A DNA stretch of 7,201 bases from Sulfolobaceae archaeon. Lineage in GTDB: Archaea; Thermoproteota; Thermoprotei_A; Sulfolobales; Sulfolobaceae. Numbering within the stretch: the first letter of the stretch is position 1; each line of letters begins with the position of its first letter. Positions 4,970 to 7,201 of the stretch are shown one piece after another. The notes under the pieces are model-generated. The model searched no databases, was not told the DNA's origin, and saw nothing but the letters and a program-made list of their open reading frames with translations. Both the position numbers and the translations under genes were made by a program. The stretch covers positions 1-7,201 of the forward strand of contig JAPYVG010000078.1 of assembly GCA_028277025.1 (NCBI GenBank). The letters run 5' to 3'.

Positions 4970-5256
4970 TACCCGAAGTGTCGTTACAGAGGACGGATAA
5001 GAGGACTACAGTTAAGGGAAGGCCTTATAACTACGTTCAGTACTACGTTTACGTTCCAAAGAAGTTTGAGGCTATTGTTAAGGATAAAGAATGGTTAGTT
5101 ACCGTCATCTTAGATGGCCAAGAAATTCCTATAGGCTTAAAGAGACCAACTAGGCATAACAAACACTACATAATAACATTACCAAGTAACTTAGCAGTAT
5201 ATTGGGAAAAGTACGTTTACAGAGAGGTTATGATACTTTTAGAGAGACCGGGTTAA
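4945..5256 (+). CDS. Small basic strand-rich protein of unknown function (103 aa)
   Basis: ATG 4945 is preceded by GAGGT (4931-4935) at a normal distance and overlaps the previous gene by 25 bp, so the two are probably translated together. The protein begins MREIFQLLIPEVSLQR. It has a basic, Tyr-rich segment (KGRPYNYVQYYVYVPKKF, about 24-41), strands about WLVTVILDGQEIPIGL, and a basic loop (KRPTRHNKHY). It ends with YVYREVMILLERPG. Exposed aromatic and basic residues on likely strands fit DNA binding, but I recognise no family. Its stop is three bases before the Rep start, so it might be an accessory replication or annealing protein. Confidence 0.78.
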   Translation: MREIFQLLIPEVSLQRTDKRTTVKGRPYNYVQYYVYVPKKFEAIVKDKEWLVTVILDGQEIPIGLKRPTRHNKHYIITLPSNLAVYWEKYVYREVMILLERPG

Positions 5257-5259
5257 AAT

Positions 5260-6807
5260 ATGTACTATTTTTCTTCTCCTTCTTCTGTTGATTCTTGGAT
5301 TATTTCATATCTGAAAAGGGGAGATACAGTTCCACTTACTATTATGAGTATGGAGTATGCTAGAGAGAGAAACATTAAACCCCAATCAGCCCGGAAAGTC
5401 CTTGAAAAGCGTTTAAAGATACTAACAGAGCAAGGCATAGTAGAACGCTTAAGCACTTATCCGGTCTCCTATAAGCTAAAGAAACTCCTTAAAAGTTTCC
5501 TTTTACCTTCTAGTAAAAATTTTAGGCTTAACGATGGCTTTGACTTGAGTTTAAATAATCACAATTCCAAAACTTTAGGAAATTGTTCAGATTTAAAGCA
5601 AAAAATTGAAGAATTGCGTAAAGTAGGGCTTAGGGTCATCACAAGGGCTAATAAATTCAGGCAAAGAGGCCTATTAACAGTCCAGTATAAAGCCTCAATT
5701 CGCCCTGGCACCAGAGAGCATGTCGATATCGCTTACCTTTATGAAGAGAACATAAAGGAGTGGAACCATAGTGTGTTGGTTTTCATGAACGATGATGAGG
5801 AGTTTATGATCACGAACGTTAGGACTAGGTTTAACGACCGAAAGAAGGCGTTTATGAACTTAATTAAGAGTAATAAGGCGTTAGATAACGCATTTAAGAA
5901 GTACAAGAACGCGATCATGATTACGCTTACAATACCTCACATATTCCCCTTAGTATATCCAATAAAGCAAAATGGGAAAATAATCGGCTTTATTCCTCTT
6001 CAAGACTCTATAATAACTAAGCTGAAGACAGACATGATGGCATGGATAAGGAAGATGTGGAAAGGCCATAAAATAGAGACATTTACCGCTTACGAATATC
6101 ATGGGGATTACGTTCTCCACATTCATGTTTTGGTGTTTGGAATTCCGTACATTATAGATTGGTCCAGAAGAATGAGAGGCAAAGAGGCATTAACTTACTA
6201 TTTGGATAACTACAACGTCTCCTTACCTTCTGAATTAGTCGAAAATCTGAAGGCGGGTAAACTGGAGACTGAGGATAAGACGCTTATCAGTAAACATATT
6301 TTCACTGCATTATTAGACAAGTGGTTTCAAAAAATTCTAGTAAGGTTCAGTTCAATACTCCACGTGAATCTACTCCAGGCATACCTGGACTATAAGAAGA
6401 AGGAGAGGATACAAGGACCGGTTAACGAGATTCACCGTATCAAGAACGGGAAGTGGAAAGGTAAACCGCCAAAGGATTCAGTAATAGAATATAGTTCTGG
6501 GGCATGTTATAGGAAAGTCCTTTCCCCAAAGCAATACGTGTTAAAATACGTCACAAAGATGGCTTACGCAATAGCCCAAGGAGAAAATGTTGAGGGGAAA
6601 GACCAGGCTAAGATTTATGGCTATTGGCTTTTCGGGAAACGCTTTAATTCTTATTCTCCTTCTTTACTTCCTAAAAAGAAGAGGAAAGAACTTAAGATCT
6701 CAGTGTGGCATTTTGTAGGAGTGTTTAATCGACTTGATATACCAGATTACGTGACGGATAACCTGATTCTTGATTTGACGCGAGAAAAGATAATAAAATG
6801 GAATTGA
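5260..6807 (+). CDS. rep: HUH-family rolling-circle replication initiator (515 aa)
   Basis: Residues about 10-75 resemble a winged helix-turn-helix (NIKPQSARKVLEKRLKILTE, then GIVERLS), likely used to recognise the origin. The catalytic part has all three HUH-Rep motifs in order: motif 1 IMITLTIPH (219-227); motif 2 HIHVLVF with metal-binding H287 and H289; motif 3 YVLKYVTK with Y426, K429 and Y430. The paired tyrosines in YxxKY match the phiX174 gpA type (YVAKYVNK), where both take part in nicking and re-joining. A conserved-looking YGYWLFGKRFNSYSPSL follows near 453-469. No helicase or primase-polymerase motif is visible, so strand opening must come from the host. ATG 5260 follows the previous stop by three bases with only a weak ribosome site, suggesting coupling to the 103-aa gene. 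Confidence 0.88.
   Translation: MYYFSSPSSVDSWIISYLKRGDTVPLTIMSMEYARERNIKPQSARKVLEKRLKILTEQGIVERLSTYPVSYKLKKLLKSFLLPSSKNFRLNDGFDLSLNNHNSKTLGNCSDLKQKIEELRKVGLRVITRANKFRQRGLLTVQYKASIRPGTREHVDIAYLYEENIKEWNHSVLVFMNDDEEFMITNVRTRFNDRKKAFMNLIKSNKALDNAFKKYKNAIMITLTIPHIFPLVYPIKQNGKIIGFIPLQDSIITKLKTDMMAWIRKMWKGHKIETFTAYEYHGDYVLHIHVLVFGIPYIIDWSRRMRGKEALTYYLDNYNVSLPSELVENLKAGKLETEDKTLISKHIFTALLDKWFQKILVRFSSILHVNLLQAYLDYKKKERIQGPVNEIHRIKNGKWKGKPPKDSVIEYSSGACYRKVLSPKQYVLKYVTKMAYAIAQGENVEGKDQAKIYGYWLFGKRFNSYSPSLLPKKKRKELKISVWHFVGVFNRLDIPDYVTDNLILDLTREKIIKWN
6732..6740 (+). other. Candidate Rep nick site inside the rep gene
   Basis: ACTTGATAT is identical to the centre of the phiX174 origin, where gpA cleaves between G and A. 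In phiX174 the origin also lies within gene A. Here it falls near codon 492 of rep. A 9-base match is weak on its own (roughly a one in twenty chance in a window this size), and downstream bases do not clearly follow the phage origin. Confidence 0.2.
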
Positions 6808-7075
6808 TATAACTGGTTACGTACTTGGAAGGAATAAAAAATAGAAAGAATTCCTCCTTATTAAAAGAGAGAGTTAAAGAGTTGATTGTGAAGGTTAAGC
6901 AAAAACAGATTAAAGAATTGTAATTAAAGGTATAATGCATGGGATAATAAGACGCAAGAAGTAACGTTTTCACCTAATATTTATTTGAAGAATCTAGACA
7001 CAAAGTTTTTACGCTTAAATATACTTAGATGCAACATAAAAGTATTGCACTAATTGACTAAATGCAATTATATAA
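6808..7075. other. Non-coding right end of the element
   Basis: This 268-bp stretch has no secure gene. A 32-codon frame with a TTG start (6825-6923; Lys/Glu-rich, helical, ending KQKQIKEL) is possible but weak. AGGAAT (6830-6835) and ATTCCT (6850-6855) can pair just after rep. The final 50 bp hold TGCAA/TTGCA motifs in both orientations before attR. In the excised circle this region would sit directly upstream of the tRNA-derived attP and the integrase gene. Confidence 0.4.
7030..7070. repeat. Inverted repeats next to attR (possible integrase arm sites)
   Basis: TGCAA (7030-7034) and TTGCA (7045-7049) face each other across 10 bp. TAATTG (7051-7056) and CAATTA (7065-7070) form a second pair with TGCAA again at 7063-7067. 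TGCAACA followed by TAAAAG at 7030-7042 echoes TGCAACAGTGTAAAAG near attL (148-163). Matching motifs on both sides of the core would be expected of integrase arm-binding sites in attP. Confidence 0.4.
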
Positions 7076-7095
7076 GCCCTCACACGGCGGAGGTC
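7076..7095 (+). repeat. attR core (20-bp direct repeat)
   Basis: This is an exact copy of tRNA positions 43-62 and marks the right boundary of the element. To its left, the sequence (TTATATAA) has no tRNA character. To its right, host DNA resumes with the displaced original tRNA end. Confidence 0.9.
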
Positions 7096-7120
7096 CTGGG
7101 TTCAAATCCCAGCGGGCCCA
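7076..7120 (+). pseudogene. Displaced 3' part of host tRNA-Val
   Basis: These 45 bases match tRNA-Val positions 43-87 with five differences, all after the 20-bp core. Four of them form two compensated base pairs in the T stem (pair 63-79 changes from G-C to C-G, pair 64-78 from C-G to T-A). The fifth is in the T loop (G73 to A). The fragment lacks the acceptor 5' strand, D arm and 5' anticodon stem, so it is not functional. It should be the original host 3' end, pushed 7 kb away by integration. Confidence 0.88.
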
Positions 7121-7201
7121 CTCATTTCTTTTGATAGAAATTGAGATAAGGTATTCGTAAACGTATCTGTGAAGGGTAAGCAGTTGTTAGACTAGTCCTC
7201 T

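Larger units (their letters stand above)
43..7095. mobile_element. Integrated plasmid-like element in tRNA-Val, about 7.0 kb
   Basis: The element is bounded by the 20-bp att repeats and carries an intact tyrosine recombinase next to attL, a CopG-like regulator, a Cas4-like nuclease and an HUH rolling-circle Rep. The integrase is not split by the attachment site, so it follows the pNOB8 mode of archaeal integration rather than the SSV mode. No capsid, portal, packaging ATPase, conjugation or partition gene is recognisable. An integrative plasmid, possibly a satellite that uses a helper, fits better than a virus. The only possible surface component is the membrane-anchored 303-aa protein. I cannot name a known plasmid that it matches. 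Confidence 0.88.

Noticed and set aside
5265..5456. Minus-strand frame of 63 codons at the start of rep
   Set aside because: It is fully contained in the winged-helix coding part of rep, with no promoter or conserved-looking motif.
6825..6923. 32-codon plus-strand frame with TTG start after rep
   Set aside because: Only a weak ribosome site and a Lys/Glu-rich product. A chance frame in purine-rich DNA is as likely, so it is mentioned only within the right-end entry.
6725..6973. Minus-strand frame of 82 codons at the right end
   Set aside because: It is low-complexity Phe/Leu/Ser/Tyr-rich sequence from AT-rich DNA, partly over rep, with no credible start context.

Overview
The window looks like a crenarchaeal chromosome, most likely Sulfolobales. 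Support for this: an AT-rich genome, an intact tRNA-Val(CAC) gene without encoded CCA, GGTGA-type ribosome binding sites inside gene clusters, TATA-box promoters close to start codons, and plasmid genes of the type known from Sulfolobus-like hosts. Taxonomy is inferred from style, not from a database match.

Almost the whole window is one integrated mobile element of about 7,033 bp. It is bounded by a complete tRNA-Val gene on the left (13-87) and a duplicated 3' part of that gene on the right (7076-7120). The two share an exact 20-bp core spanning the anticodon loop (43-62 and 7076-7095). The integrase gene (187-1467) is intact and lies just inside the tRNA, so this is pNOB8-type rather than SSV-type (integrase-splitting) integration. 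Little host DNA is visible: 1-12 and 7121-7201.

Layout: (1) attL/tRNA with a putative integrase-binding and promoter region (88-186). (2) A tyrosine recombinase. (3) A 303-aa protein of unknown role with one C-terminal membrane anchor (1514-2425). (4) A non-coding, palindrome-rich stretch (2426-2710). (5) Three 11-bp tandem repeats and a dyad leading into a ribbon-helix-helix (RHH) reading frame that has no normal start in its own frame (2712-3219). (6) A short minus-strand island with a 54-aa protein and perhaps a 32-aa one. (7) A rightward cluster: 59-aa CopG-like regulator, Cas4/RecB-like nuclease, two small unknown proteins, and a 515-aa HUH rolling-circle Rep protein; the last four are tightly packed or overlapping. 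(8) A non-coding right end with inverted repeats, then attR.

The probable logic is an integrative plasmid. The integrase moves it in and out of tRNA-Val. The HUH Rep (motifs resembling phiX174 gpA, with YxxKY) would copy the excised circle by rolling-circle replication. The CopG-like protein probably controls the replication cluster. The nuclease and two small proteins may form a DNA end-processing set, recalling the nuclease/annealing/ssDNA-binding operon of rudiviruses such as SIRV2. The combination of HUH Rep and Cas4-like nuclease in one compact operon is the most interesting part, because the well-studied small Sulfolobus plasmids (pRN type) use a primase-polymerase RepA instead. No capsid gene, CRISPR array or transposase is visible.
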